Assembly (NCBI GenBank): GCA_002472405.1
Contig: DKRV01000021.1
Coordinates: forward strand, 1 to 37,442
Length of the DNA stretch: 37,442 nt
Source: Clostridiales bacterium UBA7273
GTDB taxonomy: Bacteria > Bacillota > Clostridia > Oscillospirales > Oscillospiraceae
Direction: 5' to 3'
The notes beneath the pieces were generated by a model that was not told the origin of the DNA, searched no databases, and worked only from the letters and a program-made list of their open reading frames with translations. This document shows, piece after piece, positions 23,550 through 33,052 of the stretch. A program made the translations under genes and the position numbers. Each line of letters opens with the position of its first letter. Positions within the stretch are counted from its first letter, which is position 1.

Positions 23550-24784
23550 AATACGGACTTATCGGCGAGCATCTGACGCACAGCTATTCGTGCGAAATTC
23601 ACGCGCAGATAGCAGACTATGAATACGAGCTGCATGAGCTTAGACCGGATGAGCTGGGCGAGTTTATGACAAAGCGCGAGTTTAACGCGATAAACGTTAC
23701 GATTCCGTACAAGCAGGACGTTATCCCGTATCTTGACGAGATATCCGAAACGGCAAAGCGCATCGGCGCAGTGAACACCATCGTAAACCGCAACGGCAAG
23801 CTTTACGGCGACAACACCGATTTTCCCGGTATGCTGGCGCTTGCAAAGCACGCAGGCGTTGACATGAAGGGCAAAAAGGTGCTCATCCTCGGCACCGGCG
23901 GCGCATCGAAAACTGCGCACGCTCTGGCAGAGTTTATGGGTGCAGAGAGCGTTGACTACGTTTCGCGCAGCGGAAAGGGCGGCAGCATAACATATGAGCA
24001 GGCCGCGCAGGAGCACAGCGACGCGCAGATCATCATAAACGCAACGCCTGCCGGCATGTTCCCGAAGGTCGAGGGCAGACCGATAGACATTTCCGCATTC
24101 CCGAAGCTTGAGGGCGTGCTCGACGCGATATACAATCCCCTGCGCACAAATCTTATACTCGATGCGCAGGAGCAAGGCATTCCGGCAGAGGGCGGACTGT
24201 ACATGCTCTCGGCTCAGGCAGTTTATGCCTCGGCAGTGTTCCAGAGCATCGAGCTTGACGAGAGCCTTATAAAAAGTGCGTTTGACAGCGTTAAAAGCGC
24301 AAAGCAGAATATTGTCCTCGTCGGTATGCCCTCGAGCGGCAAGACCACCGTGGGTAAGATCCTGGCCGAAAAAAGCGGCAAGGAGCTTGCCGACACTGAT
24401 GAATACATTATCAAAAAAATCGGCATGTCCATTTCCGATTTCTTCGCCAAATTCGGCGAGCCTGAGTTCAGACGCATTGAAAAAGAGACGATCGCCGAGC
24501 TTGCCGAGACCGGCGGCAAGGTCATTGCCACCGGCGGCGGCGCTGTGCTCGATCCGGAAAACGTGAGAGCACTCAAGCAGAACGGAACGATCGTGTTCCT
24601 GGATCGCGCGCCGGAAAATCTCATTGCGACCGACGACAGGCCGCTTGCCTCGCGCCGCAGCGCGCTTGAGAAGCTCTATGCAGAGAGATACGATATCTAC
24701 ACGGCGGCGGCAGAGGTACACATCGACGCGAACACCACGCCCGAGGCGGAGGCCGACGTAATATTAAAGGAGCTGGGAGAATGA
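23546..24784 (+). CDS. aroE-aroK: Fused shikimate dehydrogenase-shikimate kinase
   Basis: 412 residues with a GTG start (AGGAG 10 bases upstream). Residues 1-245 are AroE: INVTIPYK (catalytic Lys), NTDFPG (catalytic Asp), LGTGGASKTA (NADP site). Residues about 250-412 are AroK: GMPSSGKTTVGK (P-loop), TDEYI, FRRIEKE (shikimate-binding Arg), ATGGGAVL and the lid DDRPLA. One chain thus converts 3-dehydroshikimate to shikimate 3-phosphate. There is no stop, frameshift or internal ribosome site between the domains, so the fusion looks real. It overlaps aroC and aroQ by 4 bases each. Confidence 0.95.
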   Translation: MKYGLIGEHLTHSYSCEIHAQIADYEYELHELRPDELGEFMTKREFNAINVTIPYKQDVIPYLDEISETAKRIGAVNTIVNRNGKLYGDNTDFPGMLALAKHAGVDMKGKKVLILGTGGASKTAHALAEFMGAESVDYVSRSGKGGSITYEQAAQEHSDAQIIINATPAGMFPKVEGRPIDISAFPKLEGVLDAIYNPLRTNLILDAQEQGIPAEGGLYMLSAQAVYASAVFQSIELDESLIKSAFDSVKSAKQNIVLVGMPSSGKTTVGKILAEKSGKELADTDEYIIKKIGMSISDFFAKFGEPEFRRIEKETIAELAETGGKVIATGGGAVLDPENVRALKQNGTIVFLDRAPENLIATDDRPLASRRSALEKLYAERYDIYTAAAEVHIDANTTPEAEADVILKELGE

Positions 24785-25230
24785 AAATACTCGTACTCAA
24801 CGGGCCGAATATAAACATTCTCGGCATAAGAGAGCCGGAGATATACGGCAGACAAAGCTATAAGGATCTTCTGAAACTGATAAGCGAGCACGCCGAGGAA
24901 AAGGGCGTCACCGTCGAGTTTTATCAGTCAAACCACGAGGGCGACCTCGTTGACGCGATACAGAAGGCGTATTTTGACGGCATTGACGGCATCGTTTTTA
25001 ATCCGGCCGCATATACGCACACCTCGGTCGCGATAGCGGACGCGGCGAAGGGCGTCGGAATACCGACGGTGGAGGTGCACATCTCCGAGGTGTCCGAGCG
25101 CGAGGCGTTCCGCCAGGTGAGCTACATCCGCGATGTTGCGGTCAAAACCATCTGCGGCCACGGGCTTGACGGCTATAACGAGGCAGTGGACTTCCTCATC
25201 TACTATATCGGAGAGAAAAATGAAGGTTAA
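24781..25230 (+). CDS. aroQ: Type II 3-dehydroquinate dehydratase
   Basis: 149 residues. It has NGPNINILGIREPEIYG (active-site Arg and Tyr), NPAAYTHTSVA and VHISEVSEREAFR, typical of the dodecameric type II enzyme rather than Schiff-base AroD. It dehydrates 3-dehydroquinate to 3-dehydroshikimate. The start overlaps the aroE-aroK stop (ATGA). Confidence 0.97.
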   Translation: MKILVLNGPNINILGIREPEIYGRQSYKDLLKLISEHAEEKGVTVEFYQSNHEGDLVDAIQKAYFDGIDGIVFNPAAYTHTSVAIADAAKGVGIPTVEVHISEVSEREAFRQVSYIRDVAVKTICGHGLDGYNEAVDFLIYYIGEKNEG

Positions 25231-26428
25231 AATAAGTCCGTCGCGCCTTCGCGGCGAGATAAGCGCGCCGCCGTCGAAAAGCTACGCGCATCGCCTGATG
25301 ATATGCGCCGCCCTCGCCGAGGGCGAGAGCACGATACGAGGTATTTCAGAAAGCGAGGATATGCTCGCAACGCTCGACTGCATCGCCGCGCTCGGCGCAA
25401 AATACGAAAAGATCGGTGACACGGTTAAAATATGCGGCAAAACGGGAAAAACACCCGAGGGCGCGGTGCTGCGCTGCCGCGAAAGCGGAAGCACGCTGCG
25501 CTTTATGATACCGCCTGCGCTCACCGGCGGCAGAGTGCGGTTCGAGGGTACGCCCAGACTGCTTGAGCGAGGAATCGGAATATACGAGCAGCTTCTCGGC
25601 GGCAAGGGCATCGAAATTAAAAAAGACAGCGGTGGGATCGAATTTTCCGGCGCGCTCACGGCAGGTGAGTATGTTCTGCGCGGCGATGTCAGCAGCCAGT
25701 TCATAACGGGGCTTTTGTTTGCGCTTCCGCTGCTTGACGGCGACAGCGTGATAAAGATCCTTCCTCCGGTAGAGAGCAGAGCATATATAGACATTACCGC
25801 CGCAGCGCTCGGCTCGTTCGGCATAAAAATCGCAGAGCATAAGAAAAACACCTTTGCCGTTCCCGGAGGGCAGCGGTATGCTGCCGGGGATAAGACCGTT
25901 GAGGGCGACTGGTCGAATGCTGCGGCGCTCGAGGCGTTTAACCTCATCGGCGGCAAAGTTAATGTGAACGGTCTGAACGAAAACAGCATACAGGGCGACA
26001 GAGTGTGCCTTGAGTATTTCAGGGAGCTTGCAAAGCCCGGCGCGGAGCTTGACATTTCAAATTGCCCCGACCTCGGCCCGGTGCTGTTTGCGCTTGCAGC
26101 GGCTACAGGGAGCGGAGCGCGCTTTACCGGAACGCGAAGACTGCGGATAAAGGAAAGCGACAGAGCCGCCGTCATGGCGCAGGAGCTTGAAGCCTTCGGC
26201 ATCAAGACCGAGCTGCACGAAAACAGCGTTACGATAAAGCCGGGGCGTATAAGCAAGCCGGACAGGGAGCTTTCGTCGCACAACGACCACCGCATAGTCA
26301 TGGCGCTCACGCTCCTGTGCAGCATAACAGGCGGCGTTATAGACGGCGCAGAGGCGGTGCGCAAGAGCTACCCGAATTACTTTGACGCACTGAAAAACCT
26401 CGGTTTGGAGGCAGAATATGAAGCTTGA
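25220..26428 (+). CDS. aroA: 5-enolpyruvylshikimate-3-phosphate synthase
   Basis: 402 residues from the ATG at 25220 (GGAGAG upstream, 11-base overlap with aroQ). Motifs: APPSKSYAHR (PEP/shikimate lysine), ESGSTLRFM, SSQFITGLL, the IKESDR region and NDHRIVMAL. It joins PEP to shikimate 3-phosphate. Confidence 0.95.
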   Translation: MKVKISPSRLRGEISAPPSKSYAHRLMICAALAEGESTIRGISESEDMLATLDCIAALGAKYEKIGDTVKICGKTGKTPEGAVLRCRESGSTLRFMIPPALTGGRVRFEGTPRLLERGIGIYEQLLGGKGIEIKKDSGGIEFSGALTAGEYVLRGDVSSQFITGLLFALPLLDGDSVIKILPPVESRAYIDITAAALGSFGIKIAEHKKNTFAVPGGQRYAAGDKTVEGDWSNAAALEAFNLIGGKVNVNGLNENSIQGDRVCLEYFRELAKPGAELDISNCPDLGPVLFALAAATGSGARFTGTRRLRIKESDRAAVMAQELEAFGIKTELHENSVTIKPGRISKPDRELSSHNDHRIVMALTLLCSITGGVIDGAEAVRKSYPNYFDALKNLGLEAEYEA

Positions 26429-27293
26429 TAAAAACACAAAAATACTTATACTCGGCCTTGGCCTTATGGGCGGCAGCTACGCCGAGTCGCTAACCTCGCA
26501 CGGCTTTGAGGTAGGCGCCATCGCGCGACGGCAGGAGACGATAGACTATGCCCTGCGCGAGGGGATAATAAAGCACGGCAGAGCCGAGATCGACCCCGAA
26601 TACATCGGGCAGTTTGACCTGCTGAATTTCGCAATGTATCCGCATGCGTTCGTCGAGTGGATAGAAAAATATCAGCAGTACATTAAGCCCAATGCGCTTA
26701 TAACCGACGTTACCGGCGTAAAATGCAGCATAGTCTATAAAATTCAGGACATGCTGCGGCCTGACCTTGAGTTTATCGGCGCGCACCCAATGGCCGGCCG
26801 CGAGTGCAGCGGCGTTGAAAACGCGCGCATGGAGATATTCGAGGGCGCAAACTACATCGTAACGCCCACGGATAAGAATACGCCCGAAGCTATTGAGACC
26901 TGCAAGGAGCTTGGCAGAATAATGGGCTTTCGCATGATAGCGGAGCTTACGCCGGAAAAGCATGACGAGATGATAGGCTTTCTCTCGCAGCTTGCGCACT
27001 GCATTGCCGTTTCGCTTATGGTGTGCAAGGATTCGCACCACCTTGTCGATTACACGGGTGACTCGTTCCGCGACCTTACGCGCATTGCAAAAATAAACGA
27101 TGAAATGTGGAGCGAGCTGTTTTTGCTCAACCGCGACGAGCTGGTGAAGCAGATGGATCTTTTCTCCGAAAAGTTCGAGCTTCTGCGAAACAGCATAGCT
27201 AACGGCGACCGCGAAACCATACGCCGTATGATGCGCCTTTCGACAGAGCGCAGAAAATACTTTGATGTTAAAAAAGAGGATGATGAGTCATGA
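26418..27293 (+). CDS. tyrA: Prephenate dehydrogenase
   Basis: 291 residues. A Rossmann motif near the N terminus (GLGLMGGSYAESL), then THP-like GAHPMAGRE and LSQLAHCIAVSL, as in TyrA. There is no chorismate mutase domain and no C-terminal ACT domain. It oxidatively decarboxylates prephenate to 4-hydroxyphenylpyruvate. It overlaps aroA by 11 bases and the DAHP synthase gene by 4. Confidence 0.94.
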   Translation: MKLDKNTKILILGLGLMGGSYAESLTSHGFEVGAIARRQETIDYALREGIIKHGRAEIDPEYIGQFDLLNFAMYPHAFVEWIEKYQQYIKPNALITDVTGVKCSIVYKIQDMLRPDLEFIGAHPMAGRECSGVENARMEIFEGANYIVTPTDKNTPEAIETCKELGRIMGFRMIAELTPEKHDEMIGFLSQLAHCIAVSLMVCKDSHHLVDYTGDSFRDLTRIAKINDEMWSELFLLNRDELVKQMDLFSEKFELLRNSIANGDRETIRRMMRLSTERRKYFDVKKEDDES

Positions 27294-28318
27294 ACATGGA
27301 ATTCAAAAGAAAAATGCCTACGCCGCAGGCGATAAAGGAAATGTACCCGATAACCCCCGAGCTTGCCGAGAGAAAAAAGATCACCGATGTGGCGCTCAGG
27401 AAAATATTCACCGGCGAGGACGACAGACTGCTGCTTGTCATAGGCCCGTGCTCTGCCGATCGCGAGGACTCGGTGCTCGATTACATCTCGCGTCTGCGCA
27501 CGGTTCAGGAGAAGGTTGCTGATAAGATACTCATCGTTCCGCGCGTTTACACCAATAAGCCCCGCACCACCGGCGACGGATACAAGGGCATGCTCCATCA
27601 GCCCGACCCGAACAGCTCGCCGGATATGCTGCGCGGCCTTATCGCGATACGCAAAATGCACATGAAGGTGCTTGCCGAAACCGGCTTTTCCTGCGCAGAC
27701 GAGATGCTGTATCCCGAAAACCACCACTACCTGTCGGACATGCTCTCCTACGTTGCGGTCGGCGCAAGATCGGTTGAAAACCAGCTGCACAGGCTCACGG
27801 CCAGCGGCCTTGATCTGCCGGTCGGCATGAAAAACCCCACCAGCGGCGATCTTTCCGTTATGATGAACTCCATCACCGCCGCCCAGCATCCGCACACCTT
27901 CGTTTACTCCAACTGGGAGGTGCAGAGCAAGGGTAATCCGCTTGCACACGCAATTCTGCGCGGTTCGTCAAATAAATACGGAAGAACCATACCCAACTAT
28001 CACTACGAGGATATTAAGATACTGTGCGAGCTTTACGCAAAAAGCGGACTTAAAAACCCGGCGGTCGTCATCGACACCAACCACTCCAACTCCGGCAAGC
28101 AGTGGGATGAGCAGCCGCGCATTGCAAAGGAAATTCTGCACAGCACGCGCCACTCGGACGATATCCTGCATCTGGTCAAGGGCCTTATGATCGAGTCCTA
28201 CATTGAGGACGGCAACCAGAAGCCCGACGGCGGAGTTTACGGCAAGAGCATCACCGACGCCTGCATCGGCTGGGATAAGACCGAGAGACTTATATACGAG
28301 CTGGCAGACCTCAGATAA
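27290..28318 (+). CDS. aroF: 3-deoxy-7-phosphoheptulonate (DAHP) synthase, class I alpha
   Basis: 342 residues of the AroF/G/H type: LLVIGPCSADREDS, PRVYTNKPRTT-GDGYKG (substrate loop), ARSVENQLHR, and DTNHSNSGKQWDEQ near the metal site. It condenses PEP and erythrose 4-phosphate, the committed step. It lies near the end of the operon instead of the start. Which of the three paralog names fits cannot be told from sequence. Confidence 0.95.
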   Translation: MNMEFKRKMPTPQAIKEMYPITPELAERKKITDVALRKIFTGEDDRLLLVIGPCSADREDSVLDYISRLRTVQEKVADKILIVPRVYTNKPRTTGDGYKGMLHQPDPNSSPDMLRGLIAIRKMHMKVLAETGFSCADEMLYPENHHYLSDMLSYVAVGARSVENQLHRLTASGLDLPVGMKNPTSGDLSVMMNSITAAQHPHTFVYSNWEVQSKGNPLAHAILRGSSNKYGRTIPNYHYEDIKILCELYAKSGLKNPAVVIDTNHSNSGKQWDEQPRIAKEILHSTRHSDDILHLVKGLMIESYIEDGNQKPDGGVYGKSITDACIGWDKTERLIYELADLR

Positions 28319-28354
28319 AACAACACACACGATAAATCGGAAAGGAGCAGCACC

Positions 28355-29545
28355 ATGATAGCGAAGAAAATGCTTGCACTCGGCAAAAGCGATTCGGCAA
28401 TACGCGCCATCGCAGCCTACGGCGACGCGCGCCGCAGCGAGATAGGCAGCGAAAATGTTTTTGATTTCAGCATAGGAAACCCCAATGTTCCGACACCCGA
28501 AAAGGTAAAAAACACGCTTATAGAGCTTCTCCAAAATGAGGAGAGCCTCGCTCTGCACGGATACACGGCAGCCCCCGGCGCAATGGCGGCGCGCAAGGCC
28601 GCCGCGGAGCAGGAGAGCAAAAGAGCCGGATATGATATACCGGCCGAGAGCATTTACCTGACCTCCGGTGCTTCCTCATCGCTGTCGATAGTCCTGTCGG
28701 CGCTGGTGTCCGAGGGCGAGAAGGTCGCGGTGCTCGCACCGTTTTTCCCCGAATACAAGGTGTTTGCCGAAAATGCCGGAGCGGAGATTCTGATAGTTCC
28801 GCCGGCAGGCGACGATATGCAGCCGTTCATGGCGGCGTTTGAAAACGCTGTCGAGCAGGGCGTTGCGGCGGTCATCATAAACTCGCCGAACAATCCCTCG
28901 GGTGCGATACTCAGCGAGCAGACGCTCAGGGTCATGTCCAAGATCCTTCAGGCCGCGCAGGAGGAAAAGGGAAAAAGCATTTACCTCATTGCCGACGAGC
29001 CTTACCGCGAGCTTGTTTACGGCGACGTGACCGTTCCGTTCGTGCCGAACATTTACCCCAACACGATCGTCTGCTATTCCTACTCGAAGTCCCTGTCGCT
29101 GCCGGGCGAGCGCCTCGGCTATATAATGGTGCCGCCCTGCGTCAAGGACAGCGCGGAGGTTTTCGCAGCCGTGTGCGGAGCCGGCAGAGCGCTGGGCTAT
29201 GTCTGCGCGCCGAGCCTTATGCAGCACATGCTCGCGCAGTGCGCGGATGTCCGGCCTGATATCACGAGCTATGCCAAAAACCGCGACACGCTGTATGATG
29301 CCCTTTCCGGCATGGGTTTTGACTGCGTAAAGCCGGACGGCGCGTTTTATCTGTTTGTAAAAGCGCCCAAGGGCGACAGTGCCGGGGAATTTTGCGAAAA
29401 GGCCAAAAAGTTCGAGATACTGCTTGTGCCGTCTGACAGCTTCGGCGTTGCCGGCTATGCCCGACTTGCCTACTGCGTGTCCGAAAAGACGGCCGAAAAT
29501 TCGCTCCCGGCGTTCAGAAAGCTTGCCGAAGAATACGGCCTGTAA
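28355..29545 (+). CDS. Class I/II PLP-dependent aminotransferase
   Basis: 396 residues. Fold-type I motifs: NNPSGAIL, IADEPYRELV and the PLP lysine in YSYSKSLSLPGERLGYI. AAAGGAG lies 7 bases before the ATG. As last gene of the operon it most likely transaminates phenylpyruvate and 4-hydroxyphenylpyruvate to Phe and Tyr; aspartate aminotransferase activity is the alternative. A strong terminator follows. Confidence 0.92.
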   Translation: MIAKKMLALGKSDSAIRAIAAYGDARRSEIGSENVFDFSIGNPNVPTPEKVKNTLIELLQNEESLALHGYTAAPGAMAARKAAAEQESKRAGYDIPAESIYLTSGASSSLSIVLSALVSEGEKVAVLAPFFPEYKVFAENAGAEILIVPPAGDDMQPFMAAFENAVEQGVAAVIINSPNNPSGAILSEQTLRVMSKILQAAQEEKGKSIYLIADEPYRELVYGDVTVPFVPNIYPNTIVCYSYSKSLSLPGERLGYIMVPPCVKDSAEVFAAVCGAGRALGYVCAPSLMQHMLAQCADVRPDITSYAKNRDTLYDALSGMGFDCVKPDGAFYLFVKAPKGDSAGEFCEKAKKFEILLVPSDSFGVAGYARLAYCVSEKTAENSLPAFRKLAEEYGL

Positions 29546-29560
29546 ATCGTAAATTAGTAA

Positions 29561-29594
29561 AAATTCCGCATCGAAAGATGCGGAATTTTTTTAT
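29561..29594. terminator. Terminator of the aromatic operon
   Basis: AAATTCCGCATC (29561-29572), GAAA loop, GATGCGGAATTT (29577-29588), followed by further T. It is shared with the convergent minus-strand gene ending at 29591. Confidence 0.9.
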
Positions 29595-29773
29595 TTACCC
29601 TGCCTGAGGCGGATGATGTTAAAGAGGTTTGAAAGCACTATGCATGCAAGCGAAGCGGCAAGCGGCCATGTGCCGTCGAATTTTCCGGTGAACGCTATGA
29701 CGAGAAATATCACGCCTGCTACGGCAAGACCTACGCTTGCTATGATGAGCAGCTTGTTTAAAATATCCTTCAT
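29591..29773 (-). CDS. Small two-helix membrane protein
   Basis: 60 residues from the ATG at 29773, overlapping the upstream permease stop. Two membrane helices (about 5-27 and 34-52) with a short KFDGTWP turn and a basic C-terminal tail. Function unknown; probably an accessory part of the adjoining ABC transporter. Confidence 0.7.
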   Translation of the reverse strand: MKDILNKLLIIASVGLAVAGVIFLVIAFTGKFDGTWPLAASLACIVLSNLFNIIRLRQGK

Positions 29774-31368
29774 CACAGATACCTGAATATCTCGCTGCCG
29801 CGTGTGTTTATCCACTTAAGCTCCAGCGCGGATAAAAGCGCAAGCAGCACGACTGCGATGCACAAAAACACCGTCGAACCGATAACCGCGTACAGCAGGT
29901 AGTAGGCAATGCCGAGAACTGCCGCGATCACCCAGCCGCCGAACATCGCGATGAGAACACCTATGCTCTGCTTGACGGCGATGGCCTCGGTCTGCCAGTT
30001 GAGGTTGGGCTTTTTGAGGTTAATTATCAGACCGAACGCGGCTATAAACAGCGTGAACACCGGCGGCAGAATGACGCACAGCAGGCCGGAGACAAAATCG
30101 GGGCGGAACACGATGCAGATGCACGCGCTGCAAAACAGCTCGGGGATGACCGTAAAAAGCATGTGCAGCCTGAGCTTTGCGTGTAGGACAGCCTTGGGCT
30201 GCACAGGCAGCGACTGCGCTATCCAAAGTCCCTTGCCCTCAAGCGAAACGGAGGGCGCGGTAAGGTCGTTCATTGCGCCGAGGACGCACACGCCGAATGC
30301 AAGCAGGGCGGTGAAAAAACCGTCGGGAAGAGCGAACATTTCAAATATCGATACAATGTCCGCGCCCTTTATGAGCAAAAACACACCGGCAATGAGGAGA
30401 ATCGGAGTGGCGAGGGCACAGTTGAGCATGTATGTCGGGCTTGAGAGCAGGTGGGAAAGCTCGCGGTGCAGAAGCGCGGAGGATGTGCTGCGCATTTTAG
30501 CCGTCTGCGAGCGGTATTCGCGCTTTGCAACCTTGTCGGAGGTCGTTGCGATCTTGATAAAGCTGTGCGCGAGAATGCGATAGGTGAGGATAAACAGCAC
30601 GGCAACGGCAAGCGTTGTGTACAGCATCGACAGCCAGCCGCCTGCGCCGCAGTCGCCGATGATGTACAGAACATATGCCGAGTTCATGAGCTTTTCGCTG
30701 ACGGTCACGGCGTTCAGGATAAGCTCCTCGATAAGATCATAGGCGTTAAAGCACACAAAGTAGTAAAGTCCGAAGAAAACAAGCGAGATGATAACGACGA
30801 TGAGCGACTTGCTCTTGAGATGAACGCTTACCCTCGCGACCACCCAGCCGAGCAGGCAGGAGAGGATGAACACGAAAACGCTCACAAGAATCGTAAGCAG
30901 GATGCTGCCGAAAACTCCGGCGAATGCAGGCTTTGCGACGATGAAATAAACAATGATCGCCGGAAGCATGACAACGGCGCTGAACATTAACCCTATGAGG
31001 TACACGCCCATAAGGCGCGACAGAAGAATGTACTTCGTCGGCACGGGCAGCGAGAGCATAAGGTCGTTGTCCTTGGCCTTGTAAAGGCTTGAATATGTGT
31101 TGAAAACGCCGCCGAAAACGCCGAGAAACAACGCCATAAGCGTCATCATGTCAAAATACAGCCAGTCAAGTCCCAGACCGACAAAGGGTTTGCACAGCAT
31201 GAAAGACATCGCAGCGAACATGCCGCCTATGACGACGATCATCAGCAGCGCGTACAGAACGATGAACAGGATGCTCGTCGATTTCGCGCGCGCCTTGCCC
31301 TTTTTGCGGTCGTAGAAAAAGCTGCTGTTAAGCTCGTAAAGCTGCTTTTTCAGAAGAATTTTCAGCAT
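29773..31368 (-). CDS. ABC-2 type transporter permease (large)
   Basis: 531 residues with about twelve hydrophobic helices and a cytoplasmic N terminus (KKQLYELNSSFFYDRKKGK). It overlaps the ATPase gene upstream by 7 bases, so the two form one transporter. Similar permeases occur in Firmicutes exporters of unknown cargo. The substrate is not deducible. Confidence 0.82.
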   Translation of the reverse strand: MLKILLKKQLYELNSSFFYDRKKGKARAKSTSILFIVLYALLMIVVIGGMFAAMSFMLCKPFVGLGLDWLYFDMMTLMALFLGVFGGVFNTYSSLYKAKDNDLMLSLPVPTKYILLSRLMGVYLIGLMFSAVVMLPAIIVYFIVAKPAFAGVFGSILLTILVSVFVFILSCLLGWVVARVSVHLKSKSLIVVIISLVFFGLYYFVCFNAYDLIEELILNAVTVSEKLMNSAYVLYIIGDCGAGGWLSMLYTTLAVAVLFILTYRILAHSFIKIATTSDKVAKREYRSQTAKMRSTSSALLHRELSHLLSSPTYMLNCALATPILLIAGVFLLIKGADIVSIFEMFALPDGFFTALLAFGVCVLGAMNDLTAPSVSLEGKGLWIAQSLPVQPKAVLHAKLRLHMLFTVIPELFCSACICIVFRPDFVSGLLCVILPPVFTLFIAAFGLIINLKKPNLNWQTEAIAVKQSIGVLIAMFGGWVIAAVLGIAYYLLYAVIGSTVFLCIAVVLLALLSALELKWINTRGSEIFRYL

Positions 31369-32075
31369 GACTCATCCTCCAGCTCAAGGAATACTTCCTC
31401 CAGACTGTCATCGCCCTTGACCTCGCTCATCGTGCCCGAGCGGATGAGCTTGCCGCCCTTTATGATGGCGACCTGATCGCAGAGCTTTTCGGCGACCTCG
31501 AGAATGTGGGTCGAGAAGAATATCGCGCCGCCCTCGTCGCACAGCTCGCGCATCATGCCCTTGAGAATGTGCGCGGCCTTCGGGTCAAGGCCGACAAACG
31601 GTTCATCCATGATGATGAGCTTGGGCGCGTGTATCCATGCCGAAATGATGGCAAGCTTCTGCTTCATGCCGTGCGAGTAAGCGGAAATGGGCTGAGCCAG
31701 ATCCTTTGTCAGCTCGAAAAGATCTGCGTATTTTTCAATGCGAGCCTTTCTGTCCTCGGGACTTACGCCGAAAATATCGGCAATGAAGTTTAAGTACTTT
31801 ATGCCCGTCATGTACTCGTACAGATCGGGGTTATCGGGAATGTAGGCGAGCACACTCTTGCACGCTATGGGATCGGCCTTGATCGAGATGCCGTTAATAC
31901 GGATCTCGCCCTCGTCAAAATCGAGGATGCCGACAACGGATTTGAGCGTTGTTGTCTTACCGGCACCGTTATGGCCTATAAAGCCATAGATGGTTCCTGG
32001 GGCGATATGCAGGCTGAGATCATCGACAGCCTTTTTCTCGCCGTAGCATTTTGTCAGACCTTTGATATCGAGCAT
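31362..32075 (-). CDS. ABC transporter ATP-binding protein
   Basis: 237 residues. Walker A GHNGAGKTTTLK, the Q-loop region, a diverged signature (ISAYSHGMKQKLA in place of LSGGQ), Walker B LIIMDEPFVGLDP and the H-loop FFSTH. AAAAGGAG lies 8 bases before the ATG. It energises the permease at 29773-31368. The SHGMKQ-type signature is characteristic of this exporter subgroup. Confidence 0.93.
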   Translation of the reverse strand: MLDIKGLTKCYGEKKAVDDLSLHIAPGTIYGFIGHNGAGKTTTLKSVVGILDFDEGEIRINGISIKADPIACKSVLAYIPDNPDLYEYMTGIKYLNFIADIFGVSPEDRKARIEKYADLFELTKDLAQPISAYSHGMKQKLAIISAWIHAPKLIIMDEPFVGLDPKAAHILKGMMRELCDEGGAIFFSTHILEVAEKLCDQVAIIKGGKLIRSGTMSEVKGDDSLEEVFLELEDESC

Positions 32076-32143
32076 GTTTTATATCTCCTTTTCTAGGCGC
32101 GTTAAGGCATACAGTGCCGCTGAGCGCGTTAATTTCTTGTTTG

Positions 32144-33052
32144 TCATCTGTCGCCGTATCTCGGGCGGCACAGTGCGTTTATGAGAATGTAAATTGCCGT
32201 CACGACAAGCACCGACCCGGCAACGATCAGAAACATTGCAGGTTCTGATACGGCCTTGCCGGAAAAATAAATGTTGCAGTCGATGCCGTCGCGTATCGCA
32301 TCGATGACCTGCGAGGGCACGCCGCTGCTGCCCATTTCGTCGAGCGCGCCGCGCATCCAGTGGTTATGCAGCAGGCTCGTGCCGTAGGTGCCGGGGAGGA
32401 ACGACAGCGCCTTCTGAAGAGCAACGGGGAAGTTTGACATGGGCATATATGCGCCGCATACAAAGCCGTAGCCTGCGCTCACAAGCGTTCCGACGGCCGA
32501 AAGCTGCCCCTGAGTCGTGAGAAAATAGTGCAGGCAGGATGAAAGCGCCGTGCCGAACAGGGTGAGCAGGAAAACATCCAGAAGTATCAGCGCAATGTCG
32601 CCGCCGCTTAAAAACCATCCGCCGATCGCGGCGAGATATGCAAAGCATATGCCGCAGGTGACGAGACACACTATGAGCGTGACGAGTGCGGACGAGGCAA
32701 AGTAGCCCATTGCAAGCACGCTGCGTCTTACCGGCGTCACGGTGAGGTCGCGCACCGAACCCGTGACCTTATCCTGGATCATTAAGAGGTTCGAGCAGAA
32801 CGCAATGGTAACGCAGCAGACCGCCAAAAGCGACGAGGCAAGCTGACCGCCGACAACGCCGTCGATGATGCTGTCGGAAAGCGCAAAGCCCTCGGGCAGC
32901 GCGGATAAAAAGCTGTCACGGTAGACGTTCGACAGGAACGTTACATAGAGCACCAGCAGTATCGCCGGAGTTATCAGCGAGGAAAAGAACATGCCCTTGT
33001 CTTTGAAAAAGAGCTTTGAGTTGCGCTTTGTTAGAATTAAAAGCGTTTTCAT
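32144..33052 (-). CDS. ABC-2 type transporter permease (DrrB-like)
   Basis: 302 residues, six membrane helices. A long extracytoplasmic loop lies after the first helix (about 45-65), and RDLTVTPVRRSVLAMGYF is an ABC-2 coupling region. It overlaps the ATPase gene upstream by 4 bases. Such exporters move drugs, lipids or peptides; cargo unknown. Confidence 0.87.
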   Translation of the reverse strand: MKTLLILTKRNSKLFFKDKGMFFSSLITPAILLVLYVTFLSNVYRDSFLSALPEGFALSDSIIDGVVGGQLASSLLAVCCVTIAFCSNLLMIQDKVTGSVRDLTVTPVRRSVLAMGYFASSALVTLIVCLVTCGICFAYLAAIGGWFLSGGDIALILLDVFLLTLFGTALSSCLHYFLTTQGQLSAVGTLVSAGYGFVCGAYMPMSNFPVALQKALSFLPGTYGTSLLHNHWMRGALDEMGSSGVPSQVIDAIRDGIDCNIYFSGKAVSEPAMFLIVAGSVLVVTAIYILINALCRPRYGDR

